Below, piece by piece: positions 24,649 through 32,203 of a DNA stretch of 41,639 bases (positions are counted from its first letter, which is position 1; every line of letters begins with the position of its first letter). Under the pieces are notes generated by a model. That model was not told the DNA's origin. It did not search any database and saw nothing but the letters and a program-made list of their open reading frames with translations. This DNA is from Pseudomonadota bacterium (GTDB lineage: Bacteria; Desulfobacterota; Desulfobulbia; Desulfobulbales; SURF-16): assembly GCA_018822545.1 (NCBI GenBank), contig JAHJKA010000076.1:1-41639 (forward strand). The letters are read 5' to 3'. A program made the position numbers and the translations under genes.

Positions 24649-26997
24649 ATGTATCAATTTATGAAGCTGTCACTGACAGCAGCGGCACTGATAGCGATGT
24701 TTGCCGCACCACCATTAGCCCTTGCCGATGACGGCGAGGTGAGCATCAAGCTGAACCCGGTGCCTGTTTCATTGGGCAAGATCGTCACGATCACCGCCGT
24801 GGGCTCTGATTTTGAGGATCGCCTGGTCCGGGGCGAGGTTGATATCACCAATGCGAGGGACAGAAAAATCCTTGATGACGCCCGGATGACCCAGGTCGAC
24901 AGCAGAACCTTTACCTATTCCTATACTATCCCTGCCAATGAAGTTGCGGGGCGCTGGCAGGTGAAGGTTAAACTGTACGATGATGATCATCATGACGCTG
25001 ATAAGAGGGTGAGAATGACGGTTGTCTTAGGCGATGTCACCCCTCCGCCGCCACCAACCTGCGCGGATAACGACAATGACGGTTACACCGCAGCTTCCTG
25101 TGGTGGCACTGATTGTAATGATAACAATGCCGCCATCAACCCCGGTGCCTCTGAAGTCTGCGGCGACAGTATTGATCAGGATTGTTCCGGTGCCGATTTA
25201 ATCTGCCCGCCACCAACCTGCGCCGATAACGACAATGACGGCTACACCGCAGCTTCCTGTGGTGGTACCGACTGTAATGATAACAATGCCGCCATCAACC
25301 CCGGTGCCTCCGAGGTCTGTGGTGACAGTGTTGACCAGGACTGTTCCGGTGCGGATCTGCTCTGTCCGGTTGAACCTCCACCTGCCACCGGCTCCCATGC
25401 CTTCATTACTTCTTATGATGGCCCTGCCACCTGTGTAAGCTGTCATGCGACTTCAGCCTATAACATGCTGGACAGCCTCCATATGCAATGGGCCGGCCCC
25501 ACCCCTGATCTCATCAATACCAATGGTGAAGATCTTGGTAAGGCCGTGAAGGGCATTAACACCTTCTGTACCTATGCCATGTCTTCCGGTGGTGCTTGTT
25601 TCGGTTGCCATGTGCGTTCCGACGGCAACGCTCCCCATGCCCCGGATGTCAATGATGTCGATTGTCTGATGTGTCATAACGACACCTATCAGCGCATGAC
25701 CGTGGCTGATCCTGCCACGGCCGAGGTTGTTACTGATTATCTTGGCAATGAGAAGACCTATCTCTTTGGCGAGCAGGATGCCGATGGCAATTACACCAAT
25801 GTTCCTAACTACGATGCCATGCCAGCCGGCACCACCATGCTGCAACTGGCCCAGAACGTTCATCTGCCCACCAGAACCTCCTGCCTGCGCTGTCATGCCA
25901 AGGCCGGCGGCGGTGATTGGACCAAACGCGGTGATATGGGCTTAAGCACCAAGAATCCTGCTCTTACTGAGGATGTTCATATGTCTCCTGCCGGAGCGGA
26001 TCTTTCCTGTCAGGCCTGTCATGCCACCGAGGGCGGCCATAAGGTCGGCGGACGTGGTATTGATCTCCGCCAGACCGAGGCGGTTGCCCCCACCTGTCAG
26101 GACTGTCATAGTGCTGCACCCCATAGTAATTCCACCATGAATCGCCATGCTCAAGGTCAGGTAAGCTGTCAAGTTTGCCATATCAGTGAGTTCGGTAAGG
26201 GTGGTGCCACTGAGATGTCCCGCGATTGGTTGGCCCCCCATTGGAATCCTGCCTTCTGTAATGGTCAGGGTGGATATGTTGGCCATGAAGTAAAAGTTGC
26301 CAATGTCAAGCCTGAGTACACCTGGTTTGACGGCACCTCGTATGTCTATAATCTTGGCGAGCAGATCAGTCCTAATGCTGACGGCACCTACACCATGGCC
26401 AAGGCCAACGGTAAGGCCTTTGACGGTAAGTCAAAGATTGTACCCATCAAGCGTCATTTGACCAATATGCCTCTCCATGATTCCGGGCAGATCGTCGCTC
26501 CGCAGATTATGCGGATGTTCATGACGGGAGATTTCGATCAGGCTGTGCAGGCTGGTATGGCGGATCAAGGCCTGACCGGTAACTATACCATGGTTGATGC
26601 CGAGGCTGAGATGTTAATCAGTCATGGTGTTGATCCTAAGTCCCAGGCGCCCGTCTGTGCTGATTGTCATGATGGTTCCGGTCAAACACCTGACGGCAGC
26701 AAGAAGTTGCCCTTTGGTGCCCTTGGCTATCAGACATTCCCAAGCAGTAATATGTGTTCTCTCTGCCATAGCAGCAGGAGCGCAAATTGGGATAGTATGC
26801 ATACCACCCATGCCTCTCTTCGCAATCTCAACAACTGTGCAGCGTGTCATAACACACCGCCCACCGGTCTGGTTAAAGCGCGGACCACCCTCTGCGCCAG
26901 CTGTCATAGCTATGAAAGTACGACTAATTTCCAGTCCATCCATAGCAGACATGTAACGAGAAGTAATGTCACCTGTAAAACCTGCCATACCTTCTAA
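24649..26997 (+). CDS. Secreted 12-haem c-type cytochrome with two MopE-type metal-binding repeats (paralog 2)
   Basis: The protein is 782 residues from the ATG at 24649, chosen for the AAGGAG upstream and the signal peptide (cleavage near LALA|DDG, residue 26); the frame opens further upstream without protein character. An Ig-like domain (about 28-130) precedes a proline linker. Then come two 53-residue repeats (135-187, 188-240) of the MopE putative metal-binding type: CADNDNDGYTAASCGGTDC, then NNAAINPGA, EVCGDS, DQDCSG. Twelve CxxCH motifs run from CVSCH (262-266) to CKTCH (776-780). The haem region is very close to paralog 1, but the last 100 residues diverge. Probable cell-surface or periplasmic electron carrier or reductase. 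Confidence 0.93.
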   Translation: MYQFMKLSLTAAALIAMFAAPPLALADDGEVSIKLNPVPVSLGKIVTITAVGSDFEDRLVRGEVDITNARDRKILDDARMTQVDSRTFTYSYTIPANEVAGRWQVKVKLYDDDHHDADKRVRMTVVLGDVTPPPPPTCADNDNDGYTAASCGGTDCNDNNAAINPGASEVCGDSIDQDCSGADLICPPPTCADNDNDGYTAASCGGTDCNDNNAAINPGASEVCGDSVDQDCSGADLLCPVEPPPATGSHAFITSYDGPATCVSCHATSAYNMLDSLHMQWAGPTPDLINTNGEDLGKAVKGINTFCTYAMSSGGACFGCHVRSDGNAPHAPDVNDVDCLMCHNDTYQRMTVADPATAEVVTDYLGNEKTYLFGEQDADGNYTNVPNYDAMPAGTTMLQLAQNVHLPTRTSCLRCHAKAGGGDWTKRGDMGLSTKNPALTEDVHMSPAGADLSCQACHATEGGHKVGGRGIDLRQTEAVAPTCQDCHSAAPHSNSTMNRHAQGQVSCQVCHISEFGKGGATEMSRDWLAPHWNPAFCNGQGGYVGHEVKVANVKPEYTWFDGTSYVYNLGEQISPNADGTYTMAKANGKAFDGKSKIVPIKRHLTNMPLHDSGQIVAPQIMRMFMTGDFDQAVQAGMADQGLTGNYTMVDAEAEMLISHGVDPKSQAPVCADCHDGSGQTPDGSKKLPFGALGYQTFPSSNMCSLCHSSRSANWDSMHTTHASLRNLNNCAACHNTPPTGLVKARTTLCASCHSYESTTNFQSIHSRHVTRSNVTCKTCHTF
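25051..25368 (+). repeat. Two tandem 159-bp repeats encoding MopE-type modules
   Basis: The repeat starts at 25051 and 25210 with a period of 159 bp (53 codons) and near-identical DNA. Each copy encodes a DNDNDGY Asp-rich loop and four Cys, a calcium/metal-binding style module. Confidence 0.9.
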
Positions 26998-27017
26998 AAG
27001 CGAGGAGCTGTGGTAAC

Positions 27018-27060
27018 AAAAAAAGGCCTTGGAGGATACATCCTCCAAGGCCTTTTTTTT
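27018..27060 (+). terminator. Rho-independent terminator of cytochrome paralog 2
   Basis: AAAAAAAGGCCTTGGAGGA pairs with TCCTCCAAGGCC followed by eight T. It begins about 20 bp after the stop. The flanking A and T tracts would make it active on both strands. Confidence 0.9.
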
Positions 27061-27305
27061 GTGTGTACACGTGGCAAGGCGTATCACCTTAGCGGTATAC
27101 GTTTTCCCGTGACTCGACTGGAGTAGTGTCATCGTTCTTGCAAAGCTTTTACTTGGAAGGAAAATACGGCGATGTCCCGGTTCTTCTTAGGCTGTGGGAA
27201 ATTTGGTAACACTCATTGTGCAATGATTTATTCTTTCGTATGCTGTTACAGTATATTTAGAACATAACAGGATGTTTTTCCTGGCAATCTTATTCGGTTT
27301 GCAGA

Positions 27306-29153
27306 ATGAAAATAACATATAAACTCATCATCAGTTTCTGGCTCATTGTTGTCTGTATCTGGGCGGTGAGTTTCTCCACCATTGCCACAACAAAGAACAA
27401 ATTAGAGCAGGTTCTGATCTCCCAGGATGTTCGCCTGGTCCGAGAGATGACCCTTGAGATCAGTCACCTCATGTACAGTCGGCTGGAAACGTTCATGGAG
27501 TATGGCAATGACGTTTTACTGCGCACGGCCCTTGAGCAGTCAAACGCCTTGTTTGCTGGGTATGCGAATATTGGCAAACACCTCGAAGATATTGACAGGC
27601 AGTGGCTGCGTACAACTGATCCTTCTGAAAATATGCTGTTCAAAGATCTGATGGCAAATGAGTTGTCTGAAGAGTTGCGGGAAAAGCAAGAGTATTATCG
27701 GGAGAGATACGGCACCGATCTCTATACAGAGATTTTTGTCACTAACAAGTATGGCGCCGTAGCCGGCCTTACCAACCTGACCACGGACTACAGGCAGGAC
27801 GATGAGGAATGGTGGCAGCAAGCCAACGAGAATGGCCTGTACATTTCAGACCTTCAATACCATGAAAGTGTTGGCGGCCATTCCCTTGATTTTGCAATCA
27901 GGGTGAGCAGTGAACAGGGAGATTCTCTCGGTATTTTAAAAGTTGCCTATAATTTTGATGAGATTATACGTTTAGTGGCAAGGGCCCAAGGCGAAGAAGA
28001 TCATAGCGTTATCGACTATATCCTGGTCAATAAAAAAGGCCTTGTTCTTTATTCGTCCACCCACCGAGAGAGATTTATGGATGATATTTCTCAAAAAGAG
28101 TTTTTCCGCAAGGCATCGGCCAGCAGCGGTTATTTTATTCTGGATGACGAGGATAAGTTATATGTTTATGCTGAGATTCCCGGCACCAGAGAGATGCATG
28201 GTCAAGGCTGGGTCCTGATTGCCGGCCATAAGCGTGCTGACATCTTTGAACCAGTTGCCAGCCTCAGGGAGAAACTTTTTGCCTTTGCCTTAATTGCCAC
28301 AGTTTTTGTTGCTCTACTCAGCGCCTTTGTCATTCAGGCTATCTCCATCCCCCTCATCCGCTTGAAAGATGCGGTTGTCGCCTTTGGCAGCGGTAAGCTC
28401 GATAAAAAGATTCCTGTTTTATACAATGATGAGATCGGCGAGGTGGCTACAGCGTTCAACTCCATGGGTTCAAAACTAGAAGAAACCACGGTTTCGAGAG
28501 ATTCCTTGGTTGAAGAAATCGCAGAACGGAAATGGTTGGAAGAGAAGATAAGTGAAAGTGAAAAAAGGCTGACAGGCATCTTCAACTCCATGCTCAGTGG
28601 CGTTATGATCATTGATGAAGAGAGTCATAAAATTGTTGATGTCAATCCTGCCGCCTTGGCTCTTTTCGGGATGAGCAGGCAAGAGGTAATCGGTCGGCAC
28701 TGCCATACCTTTATCTGTCCGGCTCAGAAAGGCGCATGTCCGGTCACTGATATGGGACTTGCGGTGGATCATTCTGAGCGGACCATCCTCAACCAGCAGG
28801 GAGAAGAAATTCCGATTTTAAAATCTGTGGCTAAGGAGATCATCAATGGTCAACGCTACCTGATCGAAAGCTTTGTTGATATCCGCGACCGCAAAAAAAT
28901 AGAGCAGGAAAAAGAGGTCTTGATCGGCGAACTCCAGGAAGCCATCGCCCAGGTTAAGACCTTGAGCGGTATCGTGCCGATCTGCATGCACTGTAAAAAT
29001 ATCCGCGATGACAAGGGCTACTGGAATAAGGTCGAACAATTTTTGGCAGAGTATTCAGGGGCGCAGTTTAGCCACGGCATATGCGATGACTGCATCCGTG
29101 AGCATTATCCTGAGGTCGCTGAAGATGTCATGAAAGCTAAGTCAGTGGCGTAA
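27306..29153 (+). CDS. Cache-HAMP-PAS membrane sensor protein with a C-terminal CxxC...CxxC module
   Basis: A 615-residue protein. TM1 is at about 7-27. A large extracytoplasmic region resembling a Cache sensor (EIFVTNKYGAVAGLTNLTTDYRQDDEEWWQ, YILVNKKGLVLYSS) runs to TM2 at about 322-345. A HAMP domain and a PAS domain with a Cys-rich loop (CHTFICPAQKGACPV) follow. The C-terminus reads IVPICMHCKNIRDDKGYWNKVEQFL...HGICDDCIREHYPE, a module common at the end of Desulfobacterota sensor proteins, possibly zinc-binding. There is no kinase, GGDEF or chemotaxis output, so how it signals is unclear. It follows the cytochromes, ends at a strong terminator, and has a weak ribosome binding site. Confidence 0.85.
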   Translation: MKITYKLIISFWLIVVCIWAVSFSTIATTKNKLEQVLISQDVRLVREMTLEISHLMYSRLETFMEYGNDVLLRTALEQSNALFAGYANIGKHLEDIDRQWLRTTDPSENMLFKDLMANELSEELREKQEYYRERYGTDLYTEIFVTNKYGAVAGLTNLTTDYRQDDEEWWQQANENGLYISDLQYHESVGGHSLDFAIRVSSEQGDSLGILKVAYNFDEIIRLVARAQGEEDHSVIDYILVNKKGLVLYSSTHRERFMDDISQKEFFRKASASSGYFILDDEDKLYVYAEIPGTREMHGQGWVLIAGHKRADIFEPVASLREKLFAFALIATVFVALLSAFVIQAISIPLIRLKDAVVAFGSGKLDKKIPVLYNDEIGEVATAFNSMGSKLEETTVSRDSLVEEIAERKWLEEKISESEKRLTGIFNSMLSGVMIIDEESHKIVDVNPAALALFGMSRQEVIGRHCHTFICPAQKGACPVTDMGLAVDHSERTILNQQGEEIPILKSVAKEIINGQRYLIESFVDIRDRKKIEQEKEVLIGELQEAIAQVKTLSGIVPICMHCKNIRDDKGYWNKVEQFLAEYSGAQFSHGICDDCIREHYPEVAEDVMKAKSVA

Positions 29154-29201
29154 CTTCCCTCGCTTTTATCTCTTTGATTGTGTTTCAGATTTTGGTGTTT
29201 T

Positions 29202-29238
29202 AACGGCCTTGCAGCATGTGCTCTGCAAGGCCGTTTTT
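29202..29238 (+). terminator. Rho-independent terminator after the PAS sensor gene
   Basis: AACGGCCTTGCAG at 29202-29214 pairs perfectly with CTGCAAGGCCGTT at 29223-29235, then T-run. The remaining DNA to 29406 shows no gene; it contains the 12-bp palindrome GTGCCATGGCAC near 29353. Confidence 0.9.
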
Positions 29239-29406
29239 CGTGGGTGCGCAAAATTCGTATTGCGAGGGGCTGGCGAAGAGATCCTTAAGACAGGGGGAAA
29301 AAGCTGTGGTAGTTCTCACCACCGCTATGATGTGTGGAGAAAAATTGCCAAAGTGCCATGGCACCATAGGAGAGAGTATGCGCGAGTAGTTTTTTTAAAA
29401 AAATAA

Positions 29407-30204
29407 CTAAATTTTTGGGGCTCCTGTCTTGCGCACGACAACAAGGGTGCCAGGGAGAAGGTTCAGCTCCCTGGCGGCATTGCCCCGGGGGATGCTGATT
29501 TCAAGATGATTGCTGCTGTTGAGCAGGGCGATGGCGCTCCCTGGCTTTTTATCAAAGGTACGGCTGAGATCGGTGATAGTCGTCTCGGCAAGGCAGATCA
29601 TCGGTGTTTCACCAGGGGCCAGAAAGGTGGCCAGATCTTGCTGGCTGATATTGGTGGCCATATTGCCGAAATGGTCGGCGTGCAGGCATTGGCCGCGGAG
29701 CTCCTGGCCATGCATCGTTGGCATGGGACGCACGAGCCGGACCAGATCGCCCAGGGGGAGAGAGGGGCCTAGCTCGCGGGGATCGAGGCCGCAGGCCAGA
29801 GCGGCCGCCACCGGGGCAAAGATGTCGCGACCGTGAAAGGTGGCGGAGAGCGGCTGTAAAAATAGGTCATCGTTCATGACCTGAAAGGCGCTATACGCAT
29901 CGTCAAAAAAAGGGGTGAGCAGACCATTGTCCGGAGCCAGCATGAGGTGGCCGCCTGAGTCGATACAGATGATCCGGCGGTCGGTGCCGACGCCGGGATC
30001 CACCACGGCCACATGGATGGTGGCTTTTGGAAAATAAGGGGCGGCCTCGGCCAGAATGTGGCCGGCGGCGCTCACATCATGGGGCGGGATGGTGTGGCAG
30101 ATATCAACAAGGCAGGCCTGGGGACAGCGACTCAAAATCACCCCCTTCATCATGGCCACGAAAGGGTCATCAAGGCCAAAATCCGTGGTCAGGGTGATGA
30201 GCAT
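29407..30204 (-). CDS. SAM hydrolase / SAM hydroxide adenosyltransferase (DUF62)
   Basis: A 265-residue cytoplasmic protein of the DUF62 family. Members split S-adenosylmethionine with water (hydroxide) to adenosine and methionine and are related to fluorinases. Family marks are LITLTTDFGLDDPFVAMMKG at the N-terminus, DICHTIPPHDV, VVDPGVGTDRR and LMLAPDNGLLTPF. The biological reason for SAM hydrolysis is not settled. It is the last gene of the five-gene minus-strand operon, starting 4 bp after the YibQ-like stop, so it is probably translationally coupled. Confidence 0.92.
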   Translation of the reverse strand: MLITLTTDFGLDDPFVAMMKGVILSRCPQACLVDICHTIPPHDVSAAGHILAEAAPYFPKATIHVAVVDPGVGTDRRIICIDSGGHLMLAPDNGLLTPFFDDAYSAFQVMNDDLFLQPLSATFHGRDIFAPVAAALACGLDPRELGPSLPLGDLVRLVRPMPTMHGQELRGQCLHADHFGNMATNISQQDLATFLAPGETPMICLAETTITDLSRTFDKKPGSAIALLNSSNHLEISIPRGNAARELNLLPGTLVVVRKTGAPKI

Positions 30205-30208
30205 GGCC

Positions 30209-31177
30209 TTACTCCATCAGGGAGCTGATGCTAACGAGCTGGACCTGTTCGCTGAGCCAGGCCCCCTCTTTTTCAAGGATGGCGATGGTGGCGGGGTAGG
30301 GATGACCGATACCAATGGCTGAGCCATGTTTTTTGGCAATAGTGACCAGGCGGACGAGCTGGGCCTTAATCTTTGCCTCGTCCTGCTCATTGTCGATGAA
30401 GACGTCCCGGCGCCCGGTTTTTATGTCCAGGGCTTTGGCCTCTTTATAGGCCACAGAGCTTGCAATGGTGATGCTGTCAAGAAAGAAGAGATTGCGGCTT
30501 TTGATCGGGGCCAGGGCCGCACGCATTGCCTCAGTGTTGCTGGTGAATTTAGAACCCATGTGGTTATTGACGCCCACGGCATAGGGGATATCCTCAAGAT
30601 CCTTGCGGACCTGGGCCTTGATGGCGCGGCCGGTCATGGCAGTGGTGAGAGCGCCCGGGCCTGGATCCCATTTGTCTGAGGTAGCCTCCATGGGCAGGTG
30701 AAGGAGGATTTCTCGGTTTTTGGCGTGGGCCATTTCCATAAGGCTATGGGCATGGGGGGTAAAGGGCAGGATGGCAAAGGACAGGAGGAGATCAAGTTCT
30801 ATGAGTTGCTGGCCCAGTTGCTGACGATTGCCCATGTCATCAATAATCAGGGCCAAGCGGGGCTTGCCGTTAGCGGTGATTTGGGGCGTTTTTCGAGGGG
30901 CAGACTCTATTTTTAGTTCGGGGAGCGCGTCTTCTTCGTAAGCGATCTGCGGTTTGATCGGCTGGTATATGGGGGAGGGTTCAGCGCCTGTTTTAAGCGC
31001 AGCCTTACGGGCCTGGGAGATCTTGGCCGTGCCAGGGCTGAGAAAAATAAAATAGGCGGTGCCGCCGAGGGTGGCAACAAGAATCAAGACAAGAAGAAGG
31101 GGCCAGATGAAGCTGGATCTGGTGTTTTGGATCCTTCTTTTGGCGTTCTTCTTTTTCAGAGGTGCTTTTTTCGCCAT
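30209..31177 (-). CDS. Divergent polysaccharide deacetylase family protein (YibQ-like)
   Basis: A 322-residue protein. It has a basic N-terminus, then one membrane helix (SSFIWPLLLVLILVATLGGTAYFIFL), and an extracytoplasmic linker of about 60 residues. The deacetylase-like barrel starts at PRLALIIDDMGN and continues with LLSFAILPFTPHAHSLMEMAH, EILLHLPMEA, NNHMGSKFTS, FFLDSITIASSVAYKEA and GSAIGIGHPYPATIAIL. The family is a distant branch of carbohydrate esterase 4, with substrate unknown and presumably at the cell envelope. Its ATG overlaps the polyprenyl synthase stop (TAATG). Confidence 0.9.
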   Translation of the reverse strand: MAKKAPLKKKNAKRRIQNTRSSFIWPLLLVLILVATLGGTAYFIFLSPGTAKISQARKAALKTGAEPSPIYQPIKPQIAYEEDALPELKIESAPRKTPQITANGKPRLALIIDDMGNRQQLGQQLIELDLLLSFAILPFTPHAHSLMEMAHAKNREILLHLPMEATSDKWDPGPGALTTAMTGRAIKAQVRKDLEDIPYAVGVNNHMGSKFTSNTEAMRAALAPIKSRNLFFLDSITIASSVAYKEAKALDIKTGRRDVFIDNEQDEAKIKAQLVRLVTIAKKHGSAIGIGHPYPATIAILEKEGAWLSEQVQLVSISSLME

Positions 31178-32199
31178 TATTTATTCCGGCTCAAGACATA
31201 GTGGGCAAGGCCCTCCAGAGTGTCTCTGGTGTCGCATTCCTTAAAGGAGTGCAGTGATTCAAGGGCTGCAGTGATGAGGGTGTCAGCCCCTTGCCGCGCG
31301 TAGCTGAAGCCGCTGCATTCGTCGATAATGGCTGTCACTTCACTGATTTTGCTTTGTCTTTGGGATGCCTCGCCCGCAAGCAATGCGGTAAGAATCTTGC
31401 GCTTATCAGCAGAACTATTTTCTATGGCATAGATAAGGGGCAGGGTCATTTTGCCCTCAACAAAATCATTACCAGTTGCCTTGCCAGTTGTGTCTGGATC
31501 GCCAAGATAATCAAGGAGATCATCCACCAGCTGAAAGGCCAGACCCAGGGCGTCGCCAAAGGTACGGATGGCAGCGCGCTGCTCCTTGTTCGCGCCGGAA
31601 AAAAGAGCGCCAACCTCGCAGGCGGCACCGATCAAGGCCCCTGTCTTGCCACGCAGGACAGCAAAATAATTCTCCTCAGAGAGGTTGGAGTCGGCCACGG
31701 TCTGGGCTTGGAGAAACTCGGCGTCAATCATGGCGCTGGTCGCTTCACCGATCGTGGCCAGGGCCTTGTCGCCCCCCACAAGTCCGGCCAGGGTCATGGC
31801 CCGGGTGTGGAGATAATCACCGGCTAAAATGGCGGTGCTGGCGTCCCAGAGTTGGTTGGCTGTCTTTTTGCCTCTTCTGGTGTCGGCATGATCGATGACA
31901 TCATCATGGAGAAGGCTTGCGGCGTGGAGAAATTCAAAAACCATGGCCAGCCGGTACAGATCGGCAGGCGGCGAGAGATCTTCTTCATCGGCAATGCCTT
32001 CCGGCATGCGGGTGAAGGCGACCAGCCGAGCAACCAGCACGGTAAGCAGGGGGCGGATACGCTTGCCTCCGCTGAAAATGCCGTAATCAATCACCTTGGC
32101 AAGGCGGGAGCTTTTGATGCCGGCAAATTCCGCAGCCATGGCCTCATTGATCAACTGAGTCTCAGGCTGCAGGAGGGAAAGAAGCTGTTCTTTATCCAC
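31177..32199 (-). CDS. Polyprenyl diphosphate synthase
   Basis: The GTG at 32199 is the preferred start (340 residues): AAGGAGT lies 7 nt upstream and the dinG stop is 4 nt before it. An ATG at 32238 in the same frame would overlap dinG by 35 bp. Trans-prenyltransferase motifs are clear: the first Asp-rich motif LLHDDVIDHADTRRGK and the second FQLVDDLLDYLGD. KTGALIGAACEVGA lies between them. The enzyme elongates FPP with IPP to a long chain, most likely for menaquinone (IspB/HepT-like); chain length cannot be fixed from sequence. A quinone role would suit a respiratory organism, but the operon partners do not confirm it. Confidence 0.92.
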   Translation of the reverse strand: MDKEQLLSLLQPETQLINEAMAAEFAGIKSSRLAKVIDYGIFSGGKRIRPLLTVLVARLVAFTRMPEGIADEEDLSPPADLYRLAMVFEFLHAASLLHDDVIDHADTRRGKKTANQLWDASTAILAGDYLHTRAMTLAGLVGGDKALATIGEATSAMIDAEFLQAQTVADSNLSEENYFAVLRGKTGALIGAACEVGALFSGANKEQRAAIRTFGDALGLAFQLVDDLLDYLGDPDTTGKATGNDFVEGKMTLPLIYAIENSSADKRKILTALLAGEASQRQSKISEVTAIIDECSGFSYARQGADTLITAALESLHSFKECDTRDTLEGLAHYVLSRNK

Positions 32200-32203
32200 G
32201 TCG

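Noticed and set aside
29209..29406. Short open frame of 65 codons after the PAS sensor gene
   Set aside because: It begins inside the terminator hairpin, lacks a ribosome binding site and shows no family features.
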